From Opitutus sp. GAS368 (GTDB taxonomy: Bacteria; Verrucomicrobiota; Verrucomicrobiia; Opitutales; Opitutaceae), in NCBI GenBank assembly GCA_945869845.1, contig CAMBRG010000025.1:1-35164 (forward strand): 35,164 nt of DNA, written 5' to 3'. Position numbers and translations under genes: made by a program. This document shows positions 7,655 to 16,125 of the stretch, one piece after another; the first letter of the stretch is position 1; every line of letters begins with the position of its first letter. The notes under the pieces are model-generated. The model was not told the DNA's origin, searched no databases, and worked only from the letters and a program-made list of their open reading frames with translations.

Positions 7655-10126
7655 TCACCTCGACCGGAAAATCTCGCTGGTCAGGGACTCGAGGATGAGA
7701 GCGCGGAGGCCGTAACTATCTTTCTTCGCGGCTTGGAAAATTTCGTCGATCAAGGCTTCGTCGATCCCCTCCATCCGACGGCCCGTCGCATAGCTGAGAA
7801 ATTCCCTGATGAGATGGCGGGTAAAAATATCGGTCCGGCTCGCACCCAAAATAGTCTTAAAATCATAAAAACCCGCGTAGGTCTCACCGGAGCCAAACTC
7901 GCCGGTGGCATCGATCTTCGGCGCGGGCGCGTCGCCCTTGGGCTTGGGATAAGTTGTGCGCCAACGACCAATCGGGTCGAAGTTTTCCAAGCTGAACCCG
8001 AGCGGATCAATCTTCCGATGGCACTCGGCGCAGGCTTGGTCGGCCCGGTGTTTCGCCAGCCGCTCGCGAATCGTGGTGGCTCCGGTCACGTCCGGCTCAA
8101 TTACCGGGACCACATCCGGTGGAGGCGGAGGCTCGATTCCAAGGATGTTTTCCGAGACCCACACGCCGCGCGTGACCGGCGATGTTTCCACCCCGTTCGC
8201 ACTGACCGTGAGCACTCCGGCCATGCCGAGCAGTCCGCCCCGCTGCCGATTACCCGCGATGCTCACCCGCTGGAAACCGTCGGCCAGGCGGAGCGTTTTC
8301 TGCTCCGGCAGGCCGTAATGCTTGGCCAGACGCTTGTCGGCAAAGGTGTAGTCGGCGTCGAGAAACTGCCGCACCGGTCCGTTCTCCTTCAACAGGTGCC
8401 GGAAGAAGAGTCGCACCTCCGTCTTCATCGCCTCCGGCAGATTTTCGGCGTAATACACCCGCGCCGATTCCCGCGCCGGCGGCTGGCTGCCGAGGTCGCG
8501 CAAATTCAACCAGGCATCGACAAACGCATTTACAAATCCCCCAACTCTGCCGTCGGCAAGCAGACGCAGGGACTGCCGCTTGATCTCGTCGGGCGAAGTG
8601 AGTTTTCCGCTCGCAGCGGCGGCCAGCAGTTCATCGTCGGGTGGCGCCCCCCACAGTGTATAAGAAAGCCGCGACGCGAGATCGTAGGGGCCGAGCGCGG
8701 TTTCCTTCTCGTCCGTAACTTCGCTAAAATAGAGAAACGACGGCGAGCACAGCATCATCTTCACCGTATCGAGCGCGGCCTGCCGCGGCGTCGCCTGTTC
8801 TTCGAGCTGCAGGGCGTAAGTTTTCCGGATCACCGCGCGATCGGCGTCCGTCAGCGGTCGGCGATAAGCGCGGGCACCGAAGGCCTCGAGCTGATTGAGC
8901 GCGCGCTCCGTCTGAAAGCCGCCTTCGCCGAACACGGCGATCTCCTCTGCCCTGCCGCCGGGCTCGGCGACCGGACCGGAGACCTTGATCTCACCGATGC
9001 GGATGTGCGGGAGTTTCCCTTCCTGCAGCAGCAGCGTGCGGCCGACGTTCGACTTGGCGGATCGTCCTTGGAAATCGGCCGCATAACGTTTGTTGATCTG
9101 GATGACGGCCGAGCGGGACTCGTAAGGCCCGTTGGGGAAAATGAAACGCGGGGTCTGCCCGGCTTCGAGCCACACCCGGAATTTAAGCCACTCCGGTTTG
9201 TCATCGGGCACCACGGCTTGCGCCAGTAGTGGTTCGATCGCCTGCGGGTAATGGATGTGATTTTTGGTCGCGTCGCCGGGGACGATCCCGAGCAAAAAGG
9301 GCTCGGAGAAATCGATCCCGAAAAGCGCCGGATCATAGTGCGTGTCTCGGTGCATGGCCTGGACCAGCACCTCCAGATCGTAGAGTCCGGAAGCCGGCAC
9401 ACCTTTGAGGAAATCCTCGATGTGCCCGTAGCCGCCTTGGCGCGTATCCGTGTTCGGCTGCTCGTAAAGGCACAGAAATTTGTTGTTGAAGGCCGCCTTG
9501 TGCGAACCCGTCAGCTCCTCGTATTGCACAAAATTGCCCGTGAAGTGCCACGACTGCGGCGGCGTCTCCGGCCGCCCGAGCCGGGTCTCGACGAGGCGGT
9601 TGGCCGATTGGAAATACTGATCCAGCAGAAAGCCCGAGGTGATGAGCGACTTCCCGATGGTATCAATCGGCTCGCTCGCCTTTTCCTTGGGAAAATCGGC
9701 CGTCAGGCCGAGCGTGTCCACCCGGCGGCCGAAGAGGGTCACGAGCGTGTTCTCATATTCCCGGTTTGAAAGTCGCCGCATCACCGTGCGCGCCGCCGTG
9801 CTCTCGATTTTGCCCCGGGTCGTCGCGATCCCTGCCCGCAGCAGCCGGATCACGGCGAGCATCTCGTCGTCGCTCGGCTGGCGCTCCGCCTTGGACGGCG
9901 GCATCTCGCCCAACGTGATTTGGTCGATCATATCCTTCGCGTCGATCAAGTCCGCCTCGGTCGCGAGCGGCAGCTTGAAGTTCGCAAAGGTACGGTCGCC
10001 TTTCTGGTGCTCATCGTCATGGCACTTCAAGCAGTAGGTGCCGACGAACTGCGACAGCGCCTTAGATTCGGCCGATTCGGCCGCCCGAAGGGAGCCTGCG
10101 GCTAGCGCGAGAATGACCCAGCCCAC
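7655..10126 (-). CDS. Secreted planctomycete-type c cytochrome, DUF1592 family
   Basis: About 823 residues from a GTG at 10126, which places a signal peptide at the N-terminus (VGWVILALAAGSLRAAES). An ATG at 10216 is the alternative, but the added 30 codons run through REP pair d and look non-coding. A haem site YCLKCH lies just after the signal, and a second, CAECH, lies in the C-terminal third followed by KIDPLGFSLENFDPIG. The order matches PSCyt1/DUF1587, DUF1595, DUF1592 (PYDLASRLSYTLWGAPPDDELL), DUF1588 (GVLTVSANGVETSPVTRGVW) and DUF1585. The protein should be an extracytoplasmic haem protein; the biochemical role of the family is not established. It follows the DUF1552 gene on the same strand, its usual partner. 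Confidence 0.88.
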   Translation of the reverse strand: MGWVILALAAGSLRAAESAESKALSQFVGTYCLKCHDDEHQKGDRTFANFKLPLATEADLIDAKDMIDQITLGEMPPSKAERQPSDDEMLAVIRLLRAGIATTRGKIESTAARTVMRRLSNREYENTLVTLFGRRVDTLGLTADFPKEKASEPIDTIGKSLITSGFLLDQYFQSANRLVETRLGRPETPPQSWHFTGNFVQYEELTGSHKAAFNNKFLCLYEQPNTDTRQGGYGHIEDFLKGVPASGLYDLEVLVQAMHRDTHYDPALFGIDFSEPFLLGIVPGDATKNHIHYPQAIEPLLAQAVVPDDKPEWLKFRVWLEAGQTPRFIFPNGPYESRSAVIQINKRYAADFQGRSAKSNVGRTLLLQEGKLPHIRIGEIKVSGPVAEPGGRAEEIAVFGEGGFQTERALNQLEAFGARAYRRPLTDADRAVIRKTYALQLEEQATPRQAALDTVKMMLCSPSFLYFSEVTDEKETALGPYDLASRLSYTLWGAPPDDELLAAAASGKLTSPDEIKRQSLRLLADGRVGGFVNAFVDAWLNLRDLGSQPPARESARVYYAENLPEAMKTEVRLFFRHLLKENGPVRQFLDADYTFADKRLAKHYGLPEQKTLRLADGFQRVSIAGNRQRGGLLGMAGVLTVSANGVETSPVTRGVWVSENILGIEPPPPPDVVPVIEPDVTGATTIRERLAKHRADQACAECHRKIDPLGFSLENFDPIGRWRTTYPKPKGDAPAPKIDATGEFGSGETYAGFYDFKTILGASRTDIFTRHLIREFLSYATGRRMEGIDEALIDEIFQAAKKDSYGLRALILESLTSEIFRSR

Positions 10127-10137
10127 ACGCCGGACTA

Positions 10138-10195
10138 GAGCCGCGGTGCCTCCGTCGCGTTTACCCCGCGAGCGCGACGGGGGCGTCGCGGCTCC
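10138..10195. repeat. REP pair d, in the leader of the DUF1592 gene
   Basis: GAGCCGCGGTGCCTCCGTCGCG (10138-10159) and CGCGACGGGGGCGTCGCGGCTCC (10173-10195) form a long imperfect inverted repeat of the same family as pairs a-c. It fills about half of the 118-bp gap between the DUF1552 stop and the chosen DUF1592 start. It could stabilise or attenuate the upstream transcript. Confidence 0.8.
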
Positions 10196-10244
10196 AGCCA
10201 GCCAACCGAAGTGCATCGGCGAACGAAAATTTACGGGCCCCACG

Positions 10245-11537
10245 TTACGACACTCCGAAACGGCCGGTGCTGTTACCGAACGACTCCGTTTCGACCCCCA
10301 TGCGCTGGGCGAGGTCGACGTAAAGATTGCACAACGGCACCTTGTTCGAGCCGGTCGCGGGCAGCCTCTTGAATTCGCCATGGCGATAGCCACCGCCGGC
10401 GAGCACGATCGGGAGGTCGGAGTTTTTGTGCGAATTCGCATCGCCGATCCCACTGCCGAACAGCACCGCCGTCGAATCAAGCAAGGTCCGGTCTCCGTCC
10501 TCGATTTTGGCGAGGCGCGCGATGAACTTGGCGAACTGCTCGATCTGATAGTTCTCGAGCGTTATGAGGTGTTTGATCGCGGCCTCGTCGTTGCCGTGAT
10601 GCGAAAGTCCGTGATAGGATTTGTCGATGCCGAGGTCCTGCGGCAGGAAATCGCCGCCGATTTCCAGCGTGGCGATCCTCGTCGAATCGGTCTGAAGAGC
10701 CAAAGCGATCAATTCATAGAGGATCGGCAAATTCTGGACCTTACTTTTGTTCTCGGGCCGCTCGAAGGGTGGCTTCGGCTTGGGCAGGCCGGCCCAGCGT
10801 CGACGCAGTTCGAGGCGTTTTTCAACATCACGAATCGAAGTGAAATATTCGTCCAGCTTGTCCTTGTCCTCGCGGTTGACCTGCTTGGAGAGCCGATTCG
10901 CGTCCGCCAATCCCGCGTCGAGAATGGAAGCCTGCAAACGGTTCTCTTGGTTTCGACGGGCCAAGCGTTCTTGGGAATCGCTGGCAAAGAGCTTATCGAA
11001 CAAATCCGCCGGGCCCGTGATGGGTGGCACGCGGACGCCGGACTTCGTCCATGCGATCTGGCAGCCCCCGTGGATGCCGCCTTCGGAACCCACCGTCAGC
11101 GACGGAAACCGGGTCTGGTGTCCGATCTCGTCAGCCATGAACTGATCGATGGAGACATTCCCGGTGGGACGGCTCTGCGCCTCGGAGTTGAGCACGCCGG
11201 AGAGAAAGGAATGAACCGCGAAGTGCCCGCCCTTGATGCCATGATCGAGCCCACGGTAAACGGTCAGGTTTTTACGCACATCCCAAAGCGGCTTGAGCAA
11301 CGTCGTCTGCTCGTAGGCCGAACCAGTCGTTTCCGGGAAAAAGTGCTTCGCCTGATAACCCAGCAAATTGCCGACCGCGACAAATCGACGTGTTCCCGCT
11401 CCGGCGCCCTTCGCCGACTGCACCGCCGAGTTACCGCCGACCGCGCTGGCCAGGAGCGAAGGGAGCGACGGGAGCGCGAGCGTCGCGCCAAGAGACTGGA
11501 GAATGAAACGTCGGCGATTCATGGGGTTCATGCTCAT
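10245..11537 (-). CDS. Tat-exported DUF1552 protein
   Basis: About 430 residues from the ATG at 11537 (MSMNPMNRRRFILQSLGA); ATGs at 11531 and 11522 are also possible and would keep the twin-arginine signal. The signal has NRRRFILQSLGATLALPSLPSLLAS, a typical Tat n- and h-region, so the protein folds, or binds a cofactor, before export. Conserved blocks include GNLLGYQAKHFFP, YRGLDHGIKGGHFAVHSFLSG, SIDQFMADEIG and LLDSTAVLFGSGIGDANSHKN, characteristic of DUF1552 (PF07586). Members are almost always next to DUF1592 cytochromes, as here. The fold is thought to relate to the alkaline phosphatase/sulfatase superfamily. Function unknown. Confidence 0.88.
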   Translation of the reverse strand: MSMNPMNRRRFILQSLGATLALPSLPSLLASAVGGNSAVQSAKGAGAGTRRFVAVGNLLGYQAKHFFPETTGSAYEQTTLLKPLWDVRKNLTVYRGLDHGIKGGHFAVHSFLSGVLNSEAQSRPTGNVSIDQFMADEIGHQTRFPSLTVGSEGGIHGGCQIAWTKSGVRVPPITGPADLFDKLFASDSQERLARRNQENRLQASILDAGLADANRLSKQVNREDKDKLDEYFTSIRDVEKRLELRRRWAGLPKPKPPFERPENKSKVQNLPILYELIALALQTDSTRIATLEIGGDFLPQDLGIDKSYHGLSHHGNDEAAIKHLITLENYQIEQFAKFIARLAKIEDGDRTLLDSTAVLFGSGIGDANSHKNSDLPIVLAGGGYRHGEFKRLPATGSNKVPLCNLYVDLAQRMGVETESFGNSTGRFGVS

Positions 11538-11680
11538 GGGTGTATCTAAGAAGCGGGTGGGTGAACGGGGCTTGGCCGTCTTGGGTCTAACACAACTGAA
11601 CCCGGGCAGACGCGCGGGGCAAGGAGATCGTTGCGGGAAAAACGCCGACAATCGGCTCCCATTTATCCCGGAAATCTCGT

Positions 11681-11740
11681 GGGGACGCGACGCCCCCGTC
11701 GCGTTTCAGTCGCGAACGGCGACGGGGGCGTCGCCGCTCC
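11681..11740. repeat. REP pair e
   Basis: GGGGACGCGACGCCCCCGTCGCG (11681-11703) and GGCGACGGGGGCGTCGCCGCTCC (11718-11740) face each other with a 14-base spacer. The orientation of the units is outward compared with pairs a-c. It lies between clpB and the DUF1552 gene. The remainder of this 290-bp spacer shows no other clear signal. Confidence 0.85.
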
Positions 11741-11827
11741 AGTCGGAACAAGATCTCGGGAAATCCTTAGCCCGGTGCGCGCTCCGGCTAACGGTTAAAG
11801 AGCACCGGACCCTCTTCGCCTTCGTCT

Positions 11828-14437
11828 TTACTTCTTCACGGTTTTCGCGGGCTGGACCCGCGTCAGTCCGTCGTCCTTGACCATAAATGTGACCGTGGAG
11901 CCCTCCTCCACTTCGCCGGCAATGAGTCCGCGGGCGAGCTGCGTCTCGATGTGGCGTTGCAGGAAACGTTTCAGCGGCCGCGCGCCGAAGACCGGGTCGT
12001 AGCCTTTTTCGGCCGCCCAGTCTTTCGCTTTTTGGTCCAGCACCACGGTCACGCGGCGGTCGGCGAGGCGCTGGTTGAGATCCGCCAACAGGAGATCCAC
12101 GATGCTGGTGATTTCCTCCAGCGTAAGCGGCTTAAACAGGATCGTCTCGTCGATGCGGTTGAGAAACTCCGGCCGGAACGCTTTGCGCAGTTCCATCATG
12201 ACGCTCTCGCGCACGCTTTCCGGAATCGTGTCGCCGGTCACGCCTTCGAGGAGGAAGCGCGAACCGAGGTTCGAGGTCATGATGATGACGGTGTTCTTAA
12301 AATCCACGGTGCGGCCCTGCGAGTCGGTGATGCGGCCGTCGTCCAGGACTTGGAGCAGCACGTTGAACACGTCGGGATGCGCCTTCTCGATCTCGTCGAA
12401 GAGGATCACCGCGTAGGGCTTGCGGCGCACGGCCTCGGTGAGCTGGCCGCCCTCGTCGTAGCCGACGTAGCCCGGAGGCGCGCCGATCAGCCGCGAGACG
12501 CTGTGCTTCTCCATGTATTCCGACATGTCGATGCGCACCAGCGCGCCTTCGGTGTCGAAGAGCGTCTCGGCGAGCGCCTTCGCCAGCTCGGTTTTGCCCA
12601 CACCCGTGGGGCCCAGAAACAGAAAACTTCCGACCGGACGCCGCGGGTCCTTGATGCCGCTGCGGGCGCGGAGAATCGCCTCGGTCACCAGCGTCACGGC
12701 CTCGTGCTGGCCGATCACGCGTTGGTGCAGCACGTCTTCGAGGCGCAGGAGTTTGTCCTTCTCGCCCTCGACCAGACGCGTGACGGGCACACCGCTCCAT
12801 TTGGAGACGACTTCGGCGATTTCCTCCTCCGAAACCTCTTCCTTGAACAAGGTCGTCTGCTCGCGGCCCTTCTTCTCCAGCTTCTTCAACTCCTCTTCCA
12901 TCTGCGGGAGTTTGCCGTGGCGGAGCTCGGCCACCTTGTTGAGGTCGTAACCGCGCTCGGCTTTGTCCATCTCAATGCGGGTCGCGTCGATTTCCTCGCG
13001 GAGTTTGCGGGTTTTCTGGACCGAGGCTTTTTCTTTTTCCCAGTGGAGTTTGATGCCCTTGGATTTCTCGCGCGCCTCCGCGAGTTCGGCGCGAAGCGCG
13101 TCGAGCCGGCGCTTGCTGGCGTCGTCTTTCTCCTTCGCCAGCGCCGTTTCCTCGATTTCCAGGCGGAGGACCTTGCGGGTGAGTTCGTCGAGTTCCTGCG
13201 GCATCGAGTCCATCTCGGTGCGGATCATCGCGCAGGCTTCGTCCATGAGGTCGATCGCTTTGTCGGGCAGAAATCGGTCGGTGATGTAGCGATTCGAGAG
13301 CGTCACGGCGGCGACGAGCGCGTTGTCCTGGATGCGCACGCCGTGGTGCAGCTCAAAGCGCTCTTTGATACCGCGCAAAATCGACAACGCGTCCTCGACC
13401 GTGGGCTGGTCAACGACGACGGGCTGGAAACGCCGCTCAAGCGCCGCGTCCTTTTCAATGTGTAGCCGATACTCGTCGAGCGTGGTCGCGCCGATGCAGT
13501 GCAGCTCGCCACGTGCGAGCATGGGTTTGAGCAGATTCCCCGCGTCCATCGCGCCCTCGGTCTTGCCGGCGCCGACGATCGTGTGGAGCTCGTCGATGAA
13601 GAGAATGATGCGGCCATCGGCTTGTTTCACCTCGTTGAGCACAGCCTTGAGACGTTCCTCGAATTCGCCGCGATACTTCGCGCCGGCGACGAGCGAACCC
13701 ATGTCCAGGGAGAAGATCGTCTTGTCTTTCAGGCCCTCGGGCACGTCCCCGCGCAAAATGCGCTGCGCGAGGCCTTCGACGATGGCGGTCTTACCCACGC
13801 CGGGCTCGCCGATGAGGACGGGGTTGTTTTTCGTCTTGCGGGAAAGAATCCGGATCGTGCGGCGAATCTCCTCATCGCGACCGATGACGGGATCCATTTT
13901 CCCTTTGCGCGCCTGAGCCACGAGATCGACGCCGTATTTCTCCAGGGCGGCGTAAGTCGCCTCGGGGTTGTCGGTGGTGACGCGTTGGTTGCCGCGCACG
14001 TCCTTTAGGGTCTTCAGCACTTTCGCCCGATCCAAGTCGAAACTCTTGAAAAGTTTTTTGAGGCTCTCGGGCTTGGCCACATCGAGCAGGCCCAGCAGGA
14101 GATGCTCGACGGAGACAAAATCATCCTTGAGCGACTTTGCCTCCTCTTCGGCCCGGGTGAGCACATCGTTGAGGGCCTGCGTGACGTAGATTTTCGAGGT
14201 ATCGACGCTGCCCGTGACTTTTGGCAGGCGCTCCAGCTCGCGGTCCACCGCGAGCGCGAGTGCGGCGGCCGTGAGGCCAAGTTTGTCGACGATACCGGAG
14301 ACCAGCCCGTTCTCCTGCATGAGCAACGCGGAGAGCAGGTGCCAGGTATCCACCTCGTTGTGGTTGAGCCGACGGGCGACGTTTTGCGCGTCGGTGACAG
14401 CCTGACGCGACATTTGGGTGAGTTTGGCGGTGTCCAT
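11828..14437 (-). CDS. clpB: ATP-dependent disaggregase ClpB
   Basis: Hexameric AAA+ chaperone that threads aggregated proteins together with DnaK. The 869-residue length is normal. The N-terminal Clp-N repeats (residues 1-145) are followed by AAA domain 1 with Walker A GEPGVGKT (210-217) and Walker [10 protein letters not shown], then the long coiled-coil middle domain (about 410-530, Lys/Glu-rich), AAA domain 2 with Walker A GPTGVGKT (near 610), Walker [11 protein letters not shown], and the C-terminal small domain ([15 protein letters not shown]). The middle domain identifies ClpB rather than ClpA/ClpC. Transcribed alone; the upstream 207 bp include a GTAG-type REP pair and a GGGACCATTTTGTCCC palindrome, but I see no convincing heat-shock promoter. 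Confidence 0.97.
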   Translation of the reverse strand: MDTAKLTQMSRQAVTDAQNVARRLNHNEVDTWHLLSALLMQENGLVSGIVDKLGLTAAALALAVDRELERLPKVTGSVDTSKIYVTQALNDVLTRAEEEAKSLKDDFVSVEHLLLGLLDVAKPESLKKLFKSFDLDRAKVLKTLKDVRGNQRVTTDNPEATYAALEKYGVDLVAQARKGKMDPVIGRDEEIRRTIRILSRKTKNNPVLIGEPGVGKTAIVEGLAQRILRGDVPEGLKDKTIFSLDMGSLVAGAKYRGEFEERLKAVLNEVKQADGRIILFIDELHTIVGAGKTEGAMDAGNLLKPMLARGELHCIGATTLDEYRLHIEKDAALERRFQPVVVDQPTVEDALSILRGIKERFELHHGVRIQDNALVAAVTLSNRYITDRFLPDKAIDLMDEACAMIRTEMDSMPQELDELTRKVLRLEIEETALAKEKDDASKRRLDALRAELAEAREKSKGIKLHWEKEKASVQKTRKLREEIDATRIEMDKAERGYDLNKVAELRHGKLPQMEEELKKLEKKGREQTTLFKEEVSEEEIAEVVSKWSGVPVTRLVEGEKDKLLRLEDVLHQRVIGQHEAVTLVTEAILRARSGIKDPRRPVGSFLFLGPTGVGKTELAKALAETLFDTEGALVRIDMSEYMEKHSVSRLIGAPPGYVGYDEGGQLTEAVRRKPYAVILFDEIEKAHPDVFNVLLQVLDDGRITDSQGRTVDFKNTVIIMTSNLGSRFLLEGVTGDTIPESVRESVMMELRKAFRPEFLNRIDETILFKPLTLEEITSIVDLLLADLNQRLADRRVTVVLDQKAKDWAAEKGYDPVFGARPLKRFLQRHIETQLARGLIAGEVEEGSTVTFMVKDDGLTRVQPAKTVKK

Positions 14438-14583
14438 AATGATGATCTATCGCACGCCCTACGCCAAATTGCGATGGGGTGATTTCCCCCGCACCGCTCC
14501 GCCGCGCCGCCGAACAAGGCGCGACACTGGGACAAAATGGTCCCGTGGGTTGGGTCAAAATGCAGCGGGGCGCGGTTCCGCCG

Positions 14584-14648
14584 GTAGGAGCCCGCTGGCG
14601 GGCGATTTTCCGCTGCGCCGCACGCATCGCGCGCAAGGGCGCTCCTAC
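14584..14648. repeat. GTAG-type REP pair overlapping the DUF1501 stop codon
   Basis: GTAGGAGCCCGCTGGCGGGCGAT (from 14584) is opposed by an inverted unit that, read on the minus strand from 14648, is GTAGGAGCGCCCTTGCGCGC. Each unit is a GTAG tetranucleotide plus a GC palindrome, a different family from the GGAG-type copies. The TAG of the right unit is the stop codon of the DUF1501 gene. Confidence 0.75.
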
Positions 14649-16123
14649 GCCAAAATCGCGCGCACGACGTGAGCCTCCTCGACGCCGGTGAGGCGCGCGT
14701 TGAGGCCGCGGAAGCGATGGGTGAACCGTGCGTGATCGATCCCGAGACAGTGCAGAATCGTCGCGTGCAGGTCGCGCAGGTGCACCGGATTCTCCGTAAT
14801 GTTGTAGCAGAAATCATCGGTCGCGCCGTATTCCATGCCGCCTTTGATGCCGCCGCCGGCGAGCCAAACGGTGAACGCCCGACCATGATGGTCGCGTCCA
14901 CTGTTGGGGTCGCCCAGTTTGCCTTGGCTAAAGACGGTGCGGCCAAACTCGGTCGCAAACACCACGAGCGTGTCCTCCAACAGACCGCGCTGTTTTAAAT
15001 CCCGGATCAGCGCGGCGGTCGGCTGGTCGATGTCGCGGCATTGGTTCGGCAACTGCCGGGCCATCGCGATGTGTTGATCCCAGCCCCGGTGAAAGAGCTG
15101 CACGAAGCGCACGTCCCGCTCGAGCAGCCGGCGGGCGAGCAGACAATTGGCCGCGTAACTGCCGGGCTTTTTCACCTCGGGACCGTAGTCGGCCAACGTC
15201 GCGGCCGATTCCTGACTGATATCAGTCAACTCGGGCACGGAGGTCTGCATCCGAAATGCCATCTCGTAGGCGTCGATCCGCGCCACGGTCTCCGGATCAC
15301 CGAGCTCGGCCGCGCGGCGGTGGTTGAGTTTCGCCAGATCGTCGAGCATCGCCCGGCGTTGGGGGCGGTCCACGCCGGGAGGATTGTTGAGGTAGAGCAC
15401 GGGGTTGGCTCCGGCCCGCAAGCCGACGCCTTGGTGCGAGGCGGGGAGAAATCCGCTGCTCCAAAGACGGGAGAAAATCGGCTGGCCGGGGTTTTTCCCC
15501 GTGCCTTGCGAAACCATCGCGATGAACGCCGGGAGATTTTGGTTCTCCGTGCCTAGACCGTAGCTCGCCCAAGCCCCCATGCTGGCATAACCGGGCAACT
15601 GATTACCCGTGTTCATGTAGGTGATCGCGGGGTCGTGGTTGATCGCCTCGGTGTGCAGGCTTTTGATGATGCAGATGTCGTCCGCAATCGTCTGAATATT
15701 GGGCAACAGATCGCTGATCCACGTGCCATGTTTGCCACAGCGCTTGCCGGTCATCAGCGGCGGCACGACCGGAAACGCACTCTGGTTGCTCGTCATACCG
15801 GTGATGCGCTGTGTGCCCTTGATCGAGGCAGGCAAGTCGAGCCCGGCATGCCGGTGCAGCATGGGCTTGTCGTCGAAGAGATCGACGTGCGAGAGGCCGC
15901 CACTTTGAAACAGACAGAGCACGCGCTTCGCCTTGGGCGCGAAATGCGGCAGACCGAGCAGCCCCTTTCCGACCGCCCCGCCGGCCGCGCCGGGCGCACC
16001 CAACGCGAGGGCGAGGTCGGATGAAAGCAGGGCGCCGAGCGCGACGCCGCCGATCCCGCGGGCGTTACGACCGATAAAGGTGCGACGGGTAAGATGACGG
16101 AGGTAATCGTGAGCCGGTTGCAT
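14645..16123 (-). CDS. Tat-exported DUF1501 protein
   Basis: 492 residues with an N-terminal Tat signal (LTRRTFIGRNARGIGGVALGALL). Typical DUF1501 (PF07394) blocks follow: VLCLFQSGGLSHVDLFDDKP, the GKRCGKHGTWISDLLPN region, MGAWASYGLGTENQNLPAFI, the VRFVQLFHRGWDQH block and VVFATEFGRTVFSQGK. The family belongs to the alkaline phosphatase-like superfamily and sits beside DUF1549/DUF1553 cytochromes throughout Planctomycetes and Verrucomicrobia. Its start codon lies 2 bp after the upstream cytochrome stop, so the two are translationally coupled. Its stop codon is donated by a REP element. The biochemical function is not established. Confidence 0.9.
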   Translation of the reverse strand: MQPAHDYLRHLTRRTFIGRNARGIGGVALGALLSSDLALALGAPGAAGGAVGKGLLGLPHFAPKAKRVLCLFQSGGLSHVDLFDDKPMLHRHAGLDLPASIKGTQRITGMTSNQSAFPVVPPLMTGKRCGKHGTWISDLLPNIQTIADDICIIKSLHTEAINHDPAITYMNTGNQLPGYASMGAWASYGLGTENQNLPAFIAMVSQGTGKNPGQPIFSRLWSSGFLPASHQGVGLRAGANPVLYLNNPPGVDRPQRRAMLDDLAKLNHRRAAELGDPETVARIDAYEMAFRMQTSVPELTDISQESAATLADYGPEVKKPGSYAANCLLARRLLERDVRFVQLFHRGWDQHIAMARQLPNQCRDIDQPTAALIRDLKQRGLLEDTLVVFATEFGRTVFSQGKLGDPNSGRDHHGRAFTVWLAGGGIKGGMEYGATDDFCYNITENPVHLRDLHATILHCLGIDHARFTHRFRGLNARLTGVEEAHVVRAILA

Positions 16124-16125
16124 GG

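Noticed and set aside
11772-11808. CCGGTGC/GCACCGG inverted repeat as the clpB terminator
   Set aside because: The stem is only 7 bp around a 23-base loop and no T-run follows on the minus strand.
11951-13465. 504-codon plus-strand frame opposite clpB
   Set aside because: Antisense shadow of a highly conserved gene; composition is Arg/His/Leu-rich with no motifs.
14472-14530. CCCCAT- and CTTG-like boxes upstream of clpB as a heat-shock sigma promoter
   Set aside because: The boxes are about 32 bp apart, too far for the known sigma-32 spacing, and the -35 match is weak.
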